Assembly: GCA_029216955.1 (NCBI GenBank)
Contig: JANAVB010009599.1
Span: 1,456,447-1,520,446, forward strand
Direction: 5' to 3'
Origin: Iris pallida
Taxonomy: Eukaryota; Streptophyta; Magnoliopsida; Asparagales; Iridaceae
Length of the DNA stretch: 64,000 nt
Positions within the stretch are counted from its first letter, which is position 1. Each line of letters begins with the position of its first letter. A model generated the notes under the pieces. The model did no database searches. It saw only the letters and a list, made by a program, of their open reading frames with translations, and was not told where the DNA came from. Shown here one piece after another: positions 1 through 10,059 of this stretch. The position numbers were made by a program, and so were the translations under genes.

Positions 1-1
1 G

Positions 2-903
2 GAGTTTCTACACCCGACGGCAGCATCTTGGCCTTTTAAAGCCTGGGGCATGGACGTCATAAGACCAATCAGCCCGCCATCCTCCAAAGGATATCAGTTC
101 ATCCTAGCTATAACCGATTACTTCTCCAAATGGGCGGAAGCTATACTGCTCACTGAAGTGAAAGCGTCAAACGTGATCAGTTTCATCAAACTCATGTCAT
201 CTACCACTTCGACCTACCTCGCAGGATCATCCATGATAATGGTCCACAGTTCGTAAGCCATGCATTCTATCGGTTCTGCGATAGGAATCAGATCCAAAAC
301 GTAGCCTCTACTGCCTACAATTGAGCGGCCAACGGGCTGGCAGAAGCCTTCAATAAAACCATCATAAAACTTCTCAAGAAGTTCGTGTCTTCAAACAAGC
401 GCGATTGGAATGAGAAGCTCGGTGAATGTCTGTGGGCCTATCGTACAACGGTTCGGACGCCAACAGATAGTACGCCATTCCCTCTGGTTTATGGGAGCGA
501 AGTAGTGCTTCCCATAGAAATCCAGATTCCTTTTCTTCGAGTAGCTTTAGCCAGCAAGTTAACTACCAAAGAAAGCTACCGTCTGCGACTCCAAGAGCTC
601 GAAGCGCTAGACGAAAAACGCTTGTTAGCTCAGCAGCGCATTGAGCTATACCAAGCACGCCTTTTCAGAGCCTTCAATACGAAAGTGAAAGAAAGAATCT
701 TCCAAGTCGGCGATCTAGTCTTAGCAGTAAGAAGACCAATGGTCGTGACGTACAAAACAAAACAAAAATTCTAGCCTAAATGGGAAGGTCCTTTTATCAT
801 AGAATCAGTGTATTCTAACGGTGCGTATCGACTAACCAAGTCCGATGGTGACTTTCTCATGACGCCTATCAACGACAAGTTCCTAAACAAATATTATGTG
901 TAA
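2..903 (+). pseudogene. Ty3/gypsy integrase, C-terminal part, broken
   Basis: Integrase joins the retrotransposon cDNA to host DNA. The frame is open from position 2, with the core start AWGMDVI at 41-61 (first catalytic Asp), IIHDNGPQF near 226-252 (second Asp) and GLAEAFNK near 337-360 (Glu), followed by a C-terminal region ending at TAA 901-903. It aligns closely with the integrase of element 2 (26937-27752). Breaks: a one-base loss near 190, TGA near 322 where the relative has Pro, and TAG at 772 where the relative has Gln. All three catalytic acids are still readable but no continuous protein is possible. The N-terminal zinc-binding part lies outside the window. Confidence 0.88.
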
Positions 904-904
904 C

Positions 905-1470
905 CTTTTTTCATATATGTTCAGTCATGTAAATGTACAGTGCGATGCTTATATGATTCAAAAAATTATCTAACTATTATCCGTATTTCAAGAGTCTTGA
1001 ATACGCCCTGGATAATAGGTCCTCTAAAAATTTCCTCACTGGAATCATTCCCGTTTTTGACTCTCTCCAAACTCGATTTGACGAAAATAAGTCACGTCCC
1101 TATCACCTCCGAATTGTTTTCTGATAATTATTTCCCCGGTGGAATGATTAAATGTTTTGCTATTTCCATATAACCTCTGAGCAAAGCATTCATCAAGGAT
1201 AATCACGTCCATATTACCTCTGAACTATCCACTCCCACCTAATGTTATATATCTTTCCATGACCATATTACCTCTGGTCAGATATAGAACATCCTCTGCT
1301 ATTACGTCCATATTACCTATACTAGCAGCTTCATTCAACTTATTATCTATATTCGAATAAACTTGAATATAAAACGAATAATAGGTCCACATCAAAATTC
1401 TCCAGCGGAATATCCACCAGAAATATCCTTGCTACGTCCATATTACCTCTAGTACCGATATTTCATAAAG
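905..1470 (+). repeat. Satellite-like spaced repeats after integrase (element 1)
   Basis: A degenerate unit centred on CGTCCATATTACCTCTGA recurs near 1094, 1204, 1262, 1303 and 1434, mixed with a second unit containing GGATAATAGGTCC (near 1005 and 1380). Related units fill the same interval of element 2 (27730-28740). No coding capacity is visible. Tandem repeats between pol and 3' LTR are known for Tat/Ogre elements; the role is unknown. Confidence 0.65.
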
Positions 1471-1599
1471 CTACATTCACTTTAAAAAGATTCTTTATTT
1501 TGTACTTAAACGTCTATCAAGAGACGAAAAAAAGGTACAAGTGCCGTGACTGCTGGAAAGAGAAGGTTGACGGCTGGAAAAAAGAAGGTTACAAAGAAT

Positions 1600-2430
1600 C
1601 TAAGGGATACATAGGTGATTGATGTTATCCCTTAGAGCCGCGATTTCGGCTTCAGACTTCACGGTAGCTCGACGGCACGCCTCTGCTTGACGAGCAGCTT
1701 CATCCTCGAAAAGGATCAGACTCAGATGCTCTCCCTCCAACTTCGCCAGCTGTTCTTCTAAATGGGTGGCAGTCATGGCAGCCTGAGACAAATAATCCTC
1801 TTATTCAGATATTGCCGCCCTCAAGTTGGCTTCCAGTTGGGCAATCTCATTCTTGATCTGCACGATGTGATTATACCTCTCGATGATCTGCATAGCCAGT
1901 TTGTTCTTCGAGGCGGCACCCGCCACACTTGCAGCGTTGAACTGACCATACTGGTCAGCCAATTCACCGATCTCTCTAACAAGGGCATCCTTCCTTGCCT
2001 GGAAAGTAGCCTTCTCCTCTGCAAGAGCCGTCATCAAAGCCACATCCTCTGCACGGAACAGCGACATTGGGCTCTATTATTTGGTATCCCGGAACCTGGC
2101 CACCTGACCCTCCAGGTCATTCAGAACTTTTCTCAGAGTATTGGCCCGTTCTTCCTAGCCGGCAATGCTCTCGAGGGACGCCACTTGGCATTCGGCAACA
2201 GCCTTCACAGGGCCAAAGGCAGTGTTCCTATTCAGGACTCCAGGAAGCTTCACTTTCAGTATAGAGTAGAAAGCTTTGACGACTTCCTGGGCCATCTCAT
2301 CATCTTTAGTGGAGGTCGTCGGAGAGGAAGCTTGGAGAGTCTCTTCCGCTCCATGAAGAGATACTTGACAAGAAAATCCATTCCACCAAAAACCACTCCC
2401 GATTATCATGTGTCACATCTACATTACCTC
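1600..2430 (-). pseudogene. Opposite-strand coiled-coil frame of element 1
   Basis: Read on the strand opposite to integrase, one frame runs from about 2430 to 1600 and is broken only by in-frame stops (near 2155, three between 2065 and 2080, and 1801), with no frameshift that I can see. The product is rich in Ala, Glu, Gln and Lys with heptad-like spacing, as expected of a coiled coil, and it ends with residues like DNINHLCIP. The corresponding opposite-strand frame of element 2 (28889-29390) is also a coiled coil and ends RLTALCAPEQ. I infer this is the 3' part of the antisense gene whose first exon lies at 3671-3773. The plant mobile domain seen in element 3 is not recognisable here. Confidence 0.6.
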
Positions 2431-2760
2431 TGATACCGATAGTCTTCCGACTTGACACCTGAATCCAACCCGGGATAAAAGACACGGTGTCGAGACCACA
2501 AAACCTATCACATCCATATTACCTCTGTTTGGTTTTGTTTCAAATCTATTACCCACACCATCAGTGTACAGAAGGGTAATAGGTCCACGAAAGTATCATT
2601 CAAATCTATTTGCTCGTATTCCCAGATGCACAAAGAGGCAATAGGTCCAAACAAAAAAAAGAAAAAAGAGGAAGGGTCCTCCAGCGGGATACCCTTTACA
2701 CAAATGCTGTATTAGGCCCTCTAATACAAATACCACAAGCAAATAATGGAGTGAATGTAT
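2410..2760 (+). repeat. Second block of pol-distal repeats (element 1)
   Basis: The TACATTACCTCTGA and CATCCATATTACCTCTG units return at 2419 and 2514, with AATAGGTCCACG near 2578 and AATAGGTCCA near 2640. A repeat block on both sides of the coiled-coil frame suggests that this interval was duplicated or rearranged in element 1. Confidence 0.5.
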
Positions 2761-3282
2761 TCTGTTTATTCAATATCAGTTACATACATAGGACTACATC
2801 AGCAGCAAAAAGAAAAGAGAGGAAAATCCACTACTCATCAGCAACACTTAGTTTGGTCAGTATGGCAGCACTACTCCTTCGTCAAAAGGCAGTTTTGTGG
2901 CACTCGAAAGTCATGTTTTACTGCTGAGAAGCAAACAAGGCTGTTGAACCTTCAAGAAGCTACACGAAGGAGAGCAAATATAGTATACTGAAAATATCTA
3001 CAAATGGTGATTTTCTCTTCTCCTTATTACGGACGTCCTAAGCCCGTTCCTCCAAGGGACCATACCTTCAAAACAACATCTCTAGTATTGCTTTTGCCTA
3101 CTTGAAGAACTGTGAAAATAGAACTTTCACGATGATACCCCACCACCGTCCGACTCTCCGATGTAAAAAGGTTCTTCCTACCATCTGAGGAAAACCCTTC
3201 CAAAGCACGAAGAGTTCTGAGCTCTCTGATGTGTGTGTCAAGTGTTATTTCTTTACAATATCCAAAATCGTCGATACTGGCC
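2760..3282 (-). other. Possible 3' end and degraded exon 2 of antisense gene (element 1)
   Basis: At 2765-2815 the sequence resembles the stretch just beyond the antisense stop of element 2 (28795-28830): both have TTTATTCAA followed by CTACATCAGC. Near 3282 lies a good minus-strand splice acceptor (TTTCTCCAG), like the CTTTCTCCAG acceptor of element 2. The frame after it has many stops and I cannot recognise a domain. It is either a heavily decayed exon 2 or unrelated inserted sequence. Confidence 0.3.
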
Positions 3283-3670
3283 CTGGAGAAATTTGCTAGC
3301 CAGATCCCTTCAAAATATGAAAAGGGACAGAAGAGAAAGTCAGACTCAGAAATCTGCCGGAAAAACTAAGTATTGAAGGACTCTTATGCGCCCAAAGGGC
3401 TATGCGCCCAAGAGGATATGCGCCCAAAACAAACATGTTGGCGCATATCATACAAATAGTACGTGGGCTCATAACATGCAGATGGCATGTGGGCGCATAA
3501 CATGGAAACATGTAGGCGCATAGCATACCACAGTGTTGGCGCATGACTTCTGTGGGCGCATAATGATGCTCACAAAAGTATGTTGCCTTAGGCACATGCG
3601 CCCAGGCAGAAGAAAAGACTGAGCCTCACAAATTAACGCTCGGGACTTTATTTTTGAAGCGTGCCCTCAC
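3283..3670 (-). repeat. Putative antisense-gene intron filled with TATGCGCCCA motif (element 1)
   Basis: Between the exon 1 donor (GGTGAGGG, at 3671/3670) and the acceptor at 3283 there are about ten copies of TATGCGCCCA or its reverse complement (3386, 3402, 3418, 3440, 3465, 3492, 3514, 3538, 3554, 3594). Three forward copies are followed by about six reversed ones and a final forward one. The same motif fills the LTR of this element. Confidence 0.55.
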
Positions 3671-3773
3671 CCAGAATCGGTTCCTGGACTGGTGAAGACG
3701 CTGCCGCAGGAGGAGAGCCACTCGGCGCAGCCCCCTTGCGCTTTGCTGATCTCTTGGTGACCTTGGGAGACAT
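3671..3773 (-). CDS. Antisense gene exon 1 (element 1)
   Basis: An ATG at 3773 (minus strand) opens a 34-codon frame starting MSPKVTKRSAKRKG, rich in Lys, Ala, Ser and Pro, and ending in a phase-1 donor G|GTGAGG. The counterparts in element 2 (MAPKKAAASKVAKG, 30778-30637) and element 3 (59361-59476) share the basic start, the length class and the exact donor phase. A CTATAAATAG box sits about 80 bp upstream. The basic N-terminus could be a nuclear signal, but this is inference. Confidence 0.6.
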
Positions 3774-3850
3774 GGTTCTTAGAGAAGAAGATGAAGAGTT
3801 TTTGAAAAATTCTAAGAGAGGAAAATAATGAGCTCTCTCTCCTTCAGAGC

Positions 3851-3860
3851 CTATTTATAG
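3851..3860 (-). promoter_or_regulatory. TATA box of antisense gene (element 1)
   Basis: CTATAAATAG on the minus strand, 78 bp before the ATG at 3773. Identical ten-mers occur at the same place in element 2 (30877-30886) and element 3 (59255-59264). Confidence 0.6.
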
Positions 3861-4204
3861 GCAGAGGCCACTTTCTATGCACCCACTATCTTTATGCGCC
3901 TATGTGCCCATTGCGTAGTATGCGCCTACAATGGCCTATGCGCCCACGTGAAGAACCAGCCTCTTGCACACTATGCGACTGCCACTTGCTGACGTGGTCG
4001 ACGTATGAAAGATGGACCTCTTTAAATTCTACCCCGATGAATCTGTCAGTTTAGATTTTGAGGAAGATCTCAACAGTTGTATCCCTCTGACAGGCTGGCC
4101 AAACACTATGTGCCCAAAGAGAGAGCCGTGCTAGACGTCCATTGCATCACGAGAAGACGATCCATGCTTCTTTCAAAGTATTTCGAACTCGTTCAAGTAT
4201 CGAA
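3861..4204. repeat. Antisense promoter upstream zone with TATGCGCC motifs (element 1)
   Basis: About five copies of the TATGCGCCCA family lie at 3880-3960 together with GCCCACGTGAAG, a CACGTG G-box core, near 3949. The rest, up to the polypurine tract, shows no gene. It could hold control sites for the opposite-strand promoter. Confidence 0.4.
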
Positions 4205-4221
4205 AACTTTGAAGGGGGTCT
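4205..4221 (+). other. Polypurine tract (element 1)
   Basis: AACTTTGAAGGGGGTCT lies immediately before the TGTAGAAGC LTR start. This is the second-strand primer site of LTR retrotransposons. The same tract precedes the 3' LTRs of elements 2 and 3. Confidence 0.8.
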
Positions 4222-4975
4222 TGTAGAAGCATGAAAATTTTAACAAATAAAGCCTTATGTGCCCAAGCCAAAAGAGGACATATGCATCCAACTAAAGCTC
4301 CTATGTGCTCAAGTCACTCAGTGAAGCTCCTATGAGCCCATCATCCTGCGAAGCTCTATGCGCCCAAGCCTGTGAAGCTCTATGAGCCCAAGCCTCCCTC
4401 TGTGAAGGAGGGCACAAAGCCTGAAACAGGGCTATGCGCCCAAGCCTGACTTGGTCAAAGCCATGATCAAAACGTGCACCGAAGTACACGGCCACGTCAG
4501 TCTCCACGAGCAGTCATGCACCAAAGCATGCGGCCACGTCAACACCAACCCACGATCTCGTAGCTTGCATGCGCCTACACCCTATGTGCCCAAAGCAGGA
4601 CTATGTGCCCATATGAAAACCAGTATGTTTTCCTCATGTGGGCGCATAACATCATCCCAACTCAAGAATTACTATAGAAAGGGGGCCTCATCCCTCTTCA
4701 AAACACAGAACGGAAAGTATTTTCATGAGCCAAATTGCTGCACTTTTTGCCAGTGAGCCGAGAGTTAGCAATTTTCTTAAGTTTTTCTCCCACTTTTGTA
4801 ATCGGAGTGTCAACAGAGTAAAGGAGCAACTGTCGTTCGATCTCTAGCGTCCCATTTCCCAGAATTCTTTTTTGTACTCGGGGAACCTTAGCGGAGGATC
4901 TCTCAGGCATACTCGATTTGTGGTGCCTTGCGCCAATAAAAAAAGACAACATTTTCTTCTTCTTTTTGTGTGTGT
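4222..4975 (+). repeat. 3' LTR of element 1, truncated or unresolved end
   Basis: Starts TGTAGAAGCATG. From 4255 to 4640 it carries about twelve TATGCGCCCA or TATGTGCCCA motifs. A possible polyadenylation signal CAATAAAAAAAG is at about 4935. No CA terminus with a target duplication could be set because copia integrase sequence begins near 4976. The 4690-4950 part also reads openly on the minus strand but matches nothing I know. Confidence 0.6.
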
Positions 4976-6490
4976 CCATGATAGGTTGAATTAACACCCT
5001 ATTCAAAATATGACAGGTTGTACTTACAGTTCTGCACAAAAATATTTTGGAAGATTGTGCTGATTAAGCATGAGTCAAGCTATATTGCTTAGAGTTGTAT
5101 TTTTTCGTTGTAGAACACTATTTTTTAAGGTGTTCTTGGACAATAAAATTTATGGTAAAATCTATTATCATCGTAAAAAATCAGTATTTTTGAATTTTCC
5201 ACCATGATCATTTCGGATTGAGTAATCATGAAGCATTTTTTGTTTTGAACCATTTTACAAAATAATTAAAATTCAAAAATGGCATCCCTTCTATTTGATA
5301 AAAAGTAAACCCATGTAAATCTGGAGAAATCATCGACTATAACAAAAGCGTAGAGTTTACCGCCAAGGCTAGCGACTCTACTAGGACCAAACATATCCAT
5401 ATGAATTAATAGTATGGGTCTAAAAGTGCTTACAACATTGATGGATTTAATTGATGACCTAGTTGCTTTATTCTTTTCAATATCTGAACATACCATCTCT
5501 CTTGAAAGAAATTTCTGGGAGTCCTTTTAAAAGCTTCTTAGTTGATAGCCTTGAGATAGTATCCATGTTAGCATGTCCCAGTCTCATGTGCCATAGCCAG
5601 CTTTCATCTTGATTGGCTACTAGAAACTTACTTGTACTGTTAGTAATTTCTAAAAAATATATATATATTGTCTACCCTAATCCCTTTATATACGGGTTAC
5701 TAATAGATATTTCATATATAAATCATTTATCTTCCACAAAGTTGATACCATAACCGTTATCTGCTAAATAACTAATGCTCAACAGGTTATGTCTCAATTT
5801 TGTGACTATATAAATGTCTTTCATTACTGGGTAGGGAGATTTACCAACAATACCATTTCCTATGTTGTTACCTCTAAGATTATTACCAAAGAAAACATAC
5901 CCTTCTCTCTTCATGGATAGCGTAGCGAATAAGGATGCATCACCTGTCATGTGCCACGAACATCCGCTATTGAGGATCCATTTGCTTTGAGCATGAGAGG
6001 GTTGAAGGTCCACCTACAAAATAAGTAGATGTAACCTTTGGTACCCATTTCCTCAAGGAATCCAAGTAAGCACATTTGTGTCAACTAATTTTCAAGCTCT
6101 ACATTACTGTGATATATGCCCGTGTTTACCATAATATGTGCATGTAAGTTTTGAAGTAGTGTTCTTTGTTTCTGTGTTGACATGCTTCTTTTGTGTCTTT
6201 CTGAAAACCTGTATGTGAAAGCATAGTTATGATAAATGTGTTGCTTATGTGCTTTATTTGATTTAGTCCTTTGTGGTATATGTACAGTATTAGGACTAAC
6301 CTTAGGCTGTGTAACTGGGGTGACCTATTTTCCTAATTTAATCTCTAACTTTTTAGAGATGACACAAGACTCTTCGAATTTAGTAGTCATATCATTGAGT
6401 CTTTGTACAGTAGCCAAGTGTCTCTTCATCTTTATGTTATACAGTTCTTGTATTTTGTCATAGTCTCTTTCTTTCTTTATATTGTGAGGA
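4976..6490 (-). pseudogene. Ty1/copia gag-protease-integrase fragment
   Basis: Decayed minus-strand copia sequence related to the Sirevirus-like element at 48360-57944. From right to left it shows: a gag coiled-coil tail ending KKLEIKLGK (~6330-6470); the gag C-terminus with KGYIYFVGGP (~6010-6070); a protease start WILNSGCSWHMTGD (5723-6013), in which the usual catalytic Asp of DSG reads Asn; the pre-integrase zinc region with VCSDIEKNKATR; the integrase start DMFGPSRVASLGGKLYAF (5266-5496); and integrase remnants including ILNRVLIQPI near 4990. Many stops and shifts are present. No LTRs are seen at either end, so it is a truncated remnant. Confidence 0.8.
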
Positions 6491-6765
6491 TAGCCTTATG
6501 ATAGTCCAGTTTAATCCTCCGTGTTACCGGTAGTAGACGTCTTTGATATCTTCAAGAAGATTTATAACCTCCGTTAATCAATTTCTTGGATTTTTTAAAT
6601 TTTTTGTATTTTTTCAATTCTCTGAATTTTTTGAATCTTTGAAAATCATGAATACGATATATTTTTTATCGTAATTCACTAACGACATTTGTTGGACTGT
6701 TGGTTTTGTAAAAACTATTTTTTTGCGAGATTATATTATAGTAAAATCTCCTTGTTCATTTTATT
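6491..6765. other. AT-rich stretch, nothing recognised
   Basis: Short T-rich runs only; no coding or structural signal that I can support. Confidence 0.5.
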
Positions 6766-7038
6766 AAAAATATATATATGTAATAAATATTTGTTTTGTA
6801 TAGAAAAATATTATGGAGATTATGTTTGAAAATATAAATATTTTATTACTAATTATTTTAGTTTTAAGGTTTTTGACAATTTAATGGTTAGTTGTTTTCC
6901 TAAAAATATATATTTGTACTAAATATTTAATTTATATAGAAAAATATTAGGGAGATTATGTTTTGAAAATATAAATATTTTATTACTAATTATTTTAGAT
7001 TTACGGTTTTTGACAATTTAATGGTTATTTGTTTTCCC
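6766..7038 (+). repeat. Two-copy AT-rich tandem duplication, ~136 bp unit
   Basis: Unit one from about 6766 and unit two from about 6902 share AAATATAAATATTTTATTAC, AATTATTTTAG and TTTTTGACAATTTAATGGTTA with scattered changes. Confidence 0.75.
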
Positions 7039-7565
7039 TCGCATCGGGTTAGGACAAATACCAGTCCTAATGTTTTAGTCTACCAAGATTGTGGGCTACA
7101 ACTCTTAGTTAGCTAGTATCGGGAGGTTGATAGCTAAATTGTAATTAGCTAGCAATTAGTAGTACTAGTAACTAATTAATTAATCAGTAGCTATATTTTA
7201 GTGCTAATTAAATTAACGGATGGTAATAATGTTAGGTTTAGCAGTTAGTGTTAGTACGTAGTTAGCATTTTCACTAATTTTCTAATTTCCTATTATATAT
7301 ACATTTTTAGGATTTTTCACGCAATCCCCTATATATAAATATATATACTGCACAACCCCCAATGTTACAATAAACAACATTCCTAAACCTACTTTCAGCA
7401 GTAGCCGCCAACCCATCTCCTGTAGCAATCTTTCGATCCCCTTGTGGCTTATGGTCGAGCCACCACCATTTCCTCCTCCCCTAGTGGCCGAGCCACCACC
7501 AAACTGGTCGAAAAAAACCACCACCTCCATCGCTTCCCCCACAATCTTTTCCTCCGGCCATCTCC
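7039..7565. other. Unassigned flank of CACTA-1
   Basis: Contains a TATA-like CCTATATATAAATATATATA at about 7328 followed by C-rich leader-like sequence with CCACCACC runs, as in a promoter or LTR. It is interrupted by CACTA-1 at 7566, and the C-rich sequence appears to resume at 13696. No protein is recognised. Confidence 0.35.
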
Positions 7566-7699
7566 TACTGCAAAAAAGTGTCCTTCTGGGATGCCAAAAA
7601 TTTATCTTAAAAAGGCCCAAATCAGTCTAAATCGTAATTTAGGACGAATTTTATGACGGTATGTAACAGTGTTATTAGGGTGGCGTGGCAAAAAGTTTT

Positions 7700-10059
7700 A
7701 GGATGAAAAATACTGTCCTAATTTAGTTTTAGGGTCGAAAAATCTAACCGTACTAAAAGAGTTTGAATTATTATATGTTTTTGACCGTTTACTAATCTGT
7801 CTCAAAATAAATGAGTTTGTGACGAATAACATCCGTCCAAGAAAAATTTGCCAGCATCACAAAAGGATATTGTTTATATCTAGGACAATTACATAACCGT
7901 CCCAAAAGTAATACTTATGAAATTATTGTTTGTATTTTTCAGCTATAAAACATACAATTTAAATACACAAATAATATAATCATATGATCATGGCCGTTGT
8001 CAAGCTTGTCCTCAGATGTATCTTCATGTGTTGGAGCTCCCATGCAAAAAAAGCTTAACAATATCAAGCATTCTTTACCATTAAGTTGAAGACAACAAAA
8101 TCCATATATAATTATAATGTTCAATTGATAAACAACAAAAAAGCTTAACATTAACCATCCTTTACCATCATTTCCAAAATAAATCCAAAACACAATACAT
8201 CACACACACCATCAGCTACAAAATCAACCCATTATCTCCACCATTACATACAAAATTTTAAACCCAAAACATTAAGCACAACACACTGTTTTTGAATCAT
8301 ATATTAAACATTCAAGTATATCCAACATGAACCCAAAAAATTAACTCATTTTTTTTCCATCACAAGATCGTCGCCCATATTGTATAACGCTAGAAAGATT
8401 CCAAAATACACACTTAAATAATGAAAAACAAGTTGGCCATAGGGAGGGGGGAAGAAAAGACACTTAAAGTATGCATCTTCTGGAGTATCTGCAAAATTGA
8501 CAACAAGAAAACGAACATCAGTGAAAGAAATGTTTAAAAATCCACAATTATATTAAATAGCTAAACAATAAGAAAAGGCAACTACTATACATACAAATTC
8601 ATGAGTCATTAAAACAACTCAAATCCTGTGATGAATAACCAAAAAATAACATTCATAAAAAGTAATGAAACAAGAACTCAAAGAAATCATCACATGTGTA
8701 TAGAAAACTGGGGCAAATCAATCTTCAGTCCAGTCTCCAAATGAAAAGGTATACAACCAAATTTTTATGTGTATGTACCAACTTTTCAAAGAAGCAACTT
8801 GTCAGTGTCAGGTTTCAAAAAAGGGCTTAAACTCTTTAACCAAAAAGATTGTTCTACTTGTTCCAACTCGTATTTTGTGGTCTTGCAACAAGGCTTCTTT
8901 TAGAATCTAAACATGGCAAATATTTTTTAACTTAAATGTATTTTCTTTTACTCAAATATCTACATAGGAATTGTTGTATCCTTTTTACTGTCTCAAACCT
9001 AGCCTTATTTTCTTATGAGTTAGATCATTTGGATCCTAACCAATCTATAGGTTCCTGCTGCATTTCTGAACCATCTGAAATGATTCTAACGAAAGAGCAA
9101 CCACCTAAAAATAACTAAAAAAGTTTCAAAGGTGAGTTTATTTTCTCCAATTGACAACATTCGTATTACAAATCCCAAGAAACCATATCCGAAGACCTAA
9201 GGTAAGTCCTACTTAGGGATCGAGAAGGAAGTAGACATTTTCAGTTATGTAAAATTTAGCCACCATGCTCCATGAATTATCAAGTATGCAACCACCATTC
9301 AACGCACGATGTTATCAGATCTAGCCCATTCAATGCATGATGTTCAAGTATACAATGCTGATACATTATGCATATATCAATATATTCATAATTAGATGAG
9401 AAAAGGGAAGATGTACACTAAATTGTTATCTGGATGACTTTTCATACCTAATATTACCAAATTAGTGTACTTTTTAATAAGTTCATAATAGTCTTCAATC
9501 ATCAACATGAAATTGAACATGGATAATCATATACTTCCTAGAAGCCAGTACACGATCATTGCAATATATTTCCCTATTGGATGAATAGATTATAATCAAC
9601 ATTTATCTGGAATAATAAATATTGTAATTGTATGAGCAGTCCAAACAGAGTAGTCATGTATCATAACTAATAGTTGTTCATTTATGCAAAGGAATAAGCA
9701 AGGTTGAATATGTAAGCTCGTGCTTGATGAGTGAAGCCATCTTCGAGGTGTAATTTCGTTTGTTTTGTTCTAAAACTTGGCAGGCTAAACATATATCGTT
9801 TGTTACAATGCTTGTAATAAACACAACAAGTTCTCTTTATCAGCCTTTCAACTGCATGTTGTGAACAAATTGTATGATCTGGTTATAAGATTATATAAAG
9901 CCTAAACTATATTCATGGTTAAGAGCTACTGAGCCAGTATTTCTTTTCCAACTTCACTTACTTGCATATGAGTTCAGTCTTCTTAGACTTCATTCTGATA
10001 CATATCTTTAAGTGAGTAAGTCTAAAGGCTTACATTACACTCGATTTTCTTTCTCCAGG
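7700..10059. other. CACTA-1 left interior, nothing recognised
   Basis: AT-rich, with small frames of no known similarity. It is probably intronic or filler sequence of the transposon. Confidence 0.4.

Larger units (their letters stand above)
1..4975 (+). mobile_element. Element 1: Tat-lineage Ty3/gypsy element, 3' part
   Basis: This is the 3' portion of a Tat-lineage LTR retrotransposon entering from the left edge. In order it holds an integrase end (2-903), spaced repeats (905-1470 and 2410-2650), an opposite-strand coiled-coil frame (1600-2430), an opposite-strand first exon (3671-3773), a polypurine tract (4205-4221) and a 3' LTR starting TGTAGAAGC at 4222. The same order, the same tract and the same LTR start recur in elements 2 (21093-32552) and 3 (58288 onward), which is why I group them. 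The right end is uncertain: copia integrase sequence begins near 4976, so the LTR is probably cut there. No target duplication can be checked. Confidence 0.8.

Noticed and set aside
1762..2433. Plus-strand 223-codon frame in element 1
   Set aside because: Shadow of the opposite-strand coiled-coil frame; composition unlike a protein domain and not matched in elements 2 or 3.
4698..4975. Minus-strand frame with GARHHKSSMPERSS as a possible host or organelle gene
   Set aside because: No family recognised; position fits LTR sequence and the frame runs on into copia integrase by chance.
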